A stretch of DNA of 64,000 bases, taken from positions 124,001-188,000 of the forward strand of contig JAGNJW010000002.1 of NCBI GenBank assembly GCA_018000455.1. The letters are read 5' to 3'. Position 1 is the first letter of the stretch; each line of letters opens with the position of its first letter. This DNA comes from Acidobacteriota bacterium (GTDB lineage: Bacteria > Acidobacteriota > Vicinamibacteria > Vicinamibacterales > UBA2999). Below are positions 62,365-64,000 of the stretch, in pieces. The position numbers were made by a program, and so were the translations under genes. The notes under the pieces are model-generated. The model was not told the origin of the DNA, ran no database searches, and saw only the letters and a list, made by a program, of their open reading frames with translations.

Positions 62365-62380
62365 AGCAACCTTGATGCCA
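62365..62380 (-). promoter_or_regulatory. Sigma-54 promoter (-24/-12) of the pilA cluster
   Basis: The minus strand reads TGGCATCAAGGTTGCT, with GG and GC exactly 10 bases apart. It is 110 bases before the start of pilA copy 3, directly downstream of pilR. Transcription should start near 62354. Upstream lie GTGTC/CTGTC motifs like those bound by PilR in Pseudomonas. Confidence 0.8.
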
Positions 62381-62489
62381 GATTAGGCACGTGAAAGATG
62401 ACGACACGTAAGACGCTGAGTCGACACGACTTGCGGAGATTATGTGCGGGGTGACTGGTGGCGTGGTGGTGCAGCTACTCTGACGGAGG

Positions 62490-62517
62490 CTGTCAGCGGG
62501 ATGGTGAGGACTGACAG
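62490..62517. repeat. Inverted repeat CTGTCAG/CTGACAG behind pilR
   Basis: CTGTCAG (62490-62496) and CTGACAG (62511-62517) form a 7-base inverted repeat 10 bases past the pilR stop and about 115 bases upstream of the pilA sigma-54 promoter. It could be an activator site (TGTC cores) or a weak terminator for pilR. Confidence 0.4.
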
Positions 62518-62526
62518 CGGTCGGCA

Positions 62527-63921
62527 CTACCTGATCTGATATTTCTTGGCCAGGTAGCGGAACTGGCGGAAGGTAATACCGAGCAGATCTGCCGCCTTCA
62601 CCTGCACGCCGCCGGCCTGCTTGAGGGCGCGCTCGAGGTGCATGCGCTCGATCTGCTGCAGGTGGGTCTCGAGATTGAACCCGGCCCCCGGAATGGCGTC
62701 GACTGCCGGGGCAGCACTTGCACCGCCGCTCAGCCCCTCGGCCAAGTGCGGCGGCAGGCTGTCGGGCATCATCTCGCCGGTCTGCTCGAGCGCCACGCCG
62801 CGTTCCATGACGTTCTCGAGTTCGCGGACGTTGCCGGGCCACCGATACGATACGAGCAGCCGCATCGTTTCCGGCGCGATGGCCTGCACGTGGCGGCCCA
62901 TGCGTTCGGCAAAGCGGCGCAGGAACTGCTCGGCAAGGATGGGAATGTCCTCGGCCCGCTCACGCAGCGCCGGCAGACGCACCGAGATGACGTTGATGCG
63001 GAAGAAGAAATCTTCGCGGAAGGCGCCCGTCCGCACCATCTCCTCGAGGTGGCGGTTCGTCGCGGCGATGAAGCGGACGTCGGCTTCGAGTTCCTGCGTG
63101 CCGCCGACGCGGCGGAACCGTCGTTCCTGGAGAACGCGCAGCAGCTTGACCTGCATGCCGAGGCTGGTCTCGCCCACTTCATCGAGGAAGAGCGTGCCGC
63201 GATCGGCCGATTCGAGCAGTCCCTTCTTGGTATCGACCGCGCCGGTGAACGAGCCCTTCATATGGCCGAAGAGCTCGGACTCGAGAATCGACTCGGTGAA
63301 GGCGCCGCAATTGACGGCGACAAACGGCTGCGTCTGGCGTGCCGACTGTTGATGGATCTCGCGGGCCGTCCACTCCTTGCCGGTGCCCGATTCGCCGGTG
63401 ATGAGGACGCTGGCATCGGTGCGCGCCACCCGTGCCACCAGGCTGATGACGTCGAGAATCTCGCGGCTGCGGCCCGCGAGCACGAAGCCTTGCCCCTTGC
63501 GGCCCTCGGGCAAAGCCACCTGGGTCTCGGCGAGGTGCTTGGCGGCGAGGTAACGCGCGACGCGTTGCTTCAGGTCGGCCACGTCGAACGGCTTGGTCAG
63601 GTAGTCGACCGCTCCCAGGCGCATGGCCTCGACGGCGGTGTCGGCCGAGGCGAAGGCGGTCAGCAGCAGGCCCACCGAATTCGGACTGCGCTCCTTGAGC
63701 GCGCGCAGGACGTCGACGCCGGATCCGTCCGGCATGCGCAGATCGCTGATCAGCAGATCGGGCAGCGGCCCGCGGCGAATCTGCTCGATGGCGGAGGTGA
63801 CGTCTTCGGCCGTCGACACCTCGTAGCCTTCGCGGCCGAGCACGATCGACAACATCTCGCGGAGCGAGCGCTCGTCGTCGACGACGAGGATGCGGGGCTT
63901 CTGAGTGGGCAGCACGGCCAT
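62527..63921 (-). CDS. pilR: Sigma-54-dependent response regulator PilR
   Basis: The 464-residue regulator has a receiver domain (Asp15, Asp16, phospho-acceptor Asp60, Lys110), an AAA+ domain with Walker A GESGTGKE (176-183) and the sigma-54 loop GSFTGA (223-228), and a Fis-type DNA-binding end (AADLLGITFRQFRYLAKKY). PilR proteins characteristically have GSFTGA, and FRQFRYLAKKY is the PilR-type recognition helix. It activates pilA, which lies directly downstream with a matching sigma-54 promoter. The ATG is 8 bases after the stop of the kinase gene. Confidence 0.95.
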   Translation of the reverse strand: MAVLPTQKPRILVVDDERSLREMLSIVLGREGYEVSTAEDVTSAIEQIRRGPLPDLLISDLRMPDGSGVDVLRALKERSPNSVGLLLTAFASADTAVEAMRLGAVDYLTKPFDVADLKQRVARYLAAKHLAETQVALPEGRKGQGFVLAGRSREILDVISLVARVARTDASVLITGESGTGKEWTAREIHQQSARQTQPFVAVNCGAFTESILESELFGHMKGSFTGAVDTKKGLLESADRGTLFLDEVGETSLGMQVKLLRVLQERRFRRVGGTQELEADVRFIAATNRHLEEMVRTGAFREDFFFRINVISVRLPALRERAEDIPILAEQFLRRFAERMGRHVQAIAPETMRLLVSYRWPGNVRELENVMERGVALEQTGEMMPDSLPPHLAEGLSGGASAAPAVDAIPGAGFNLETHLQQIERMHLERALKQAGGVQVKAADLLGITFRQFRYLAKKYQIR

Positions 63922-63929
63922 AACGGTGT

Positions 63930-64000
63930 CTAGCGTCGCTCGCGGCGAGGCGCGCCGGCGCTGGGTGCCGGAAAACGCGCGGTGATCGTGGTGCCGCGTC
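63930..64000 (-). CDS. pilS: Sensor histidine kinase PilS, C-terminal end (cut by window edge)
   Basis: The last 22 codons before a TAG stop (63930-63932) read RGTTITARFPAPSAGAPRRERR. G-T-T-(I/F)-x-(A/V)-R-(F/L)-P is the last strand of the histidine kinase ATPase domain. Its place 8 bases before pilR identifies the usual pilS-pilR pair. The rest of the gene is outside the window. Confidence 0.8.
   Translation of the reverse strand, partial: RGTTITARFPAPSAGAPRRERR

Overview
The window is a dense, very GC-rich bacterial chromosome segment (roughly two thirds G+C by eye) with short gaps, many 4-bp ATGA/GTGA overlaps and no phage, IS, CRISPR or defence genes. I infer an acidobacterium, most likely near Vicinamibacteria. 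The main reasons are a secreted VWFA-related protein of the type typical of Acidobacteriota, a DUF503 gene inside the nusA-infB-rbfA operon, and Myxococcus-like type IV pilus genes with near-identical tandem pilins. No rRNA or marker gene settles the taxonomy.

Layout. 1-3352: leucine biosynthesis (end of an isopropylmalate/homocitrate synthase, leuB, leuC, leuD). 3356-14248: mixed genes: uridine kinase, a PD40 propeller protein, a repeat-rich gap, tRNA-Leu(CAG), a DmpA-family aminopeptidase, a PLP dehydratase, glycogen phosphorylase, a zinc-ribbon orphan, a VWFA protein and a decayed amidase. 14393-23126: M24 peptidase, HtrA protease, then a tightly coupled run CYTH - MurU-like - AmgK-like - TIM-barrel epimerase - asnS, and an Ig-like secreted protein. 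23238-34753: translation and RNA block (rimO, rimP, nusA, infB, DUF503, rbfA, nrnA, truB, rpsO, pnp) with a leader attenuator before rimP and a structured rpsO leader. 34813-49471: envelope and housekeeping genes (cupredoxin-like protein, GDPD, M48 protease, DUF4097 lipoprotein, smc, C-terminal processing protease, tatA, tatC, proS, nadB, aroB).

49582-64000 is a type IV pilus region, almost all on the minus strand. Read from the right it runs pilS (end only), pilR, three tandem pilA genes, a VKOR-DsbA fusion, an ABC exporter with a TPR partner (resembling pilH, pilI and pilG of Myxococcus), pilD, a PAS histidine kinase, three prepilin-like genes (pilV/pilW/pilX type), a coiled-coil periplasmic protein and a second sigma-54 activator. 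I find good sigma-54 (-24/-12) promoters exactly where these activators should act: before the first pilA (62365-62380) and before pilV (54005-54021). The pilus motor and secretin genes are not in the window.

Two genome-wide habits stand out. Several genes have a TANNNT -10 box only 5-8 bases before the start codon, implying leaderless mRNAs. Many transcription units end in strong GC hairpins without a U-tract. Starts were chosen from Shine-Dalgarno spacing, family alignment and gene overlaps; where these conflict I say so. All functional calls come from reading the protein sequences, without database searches.
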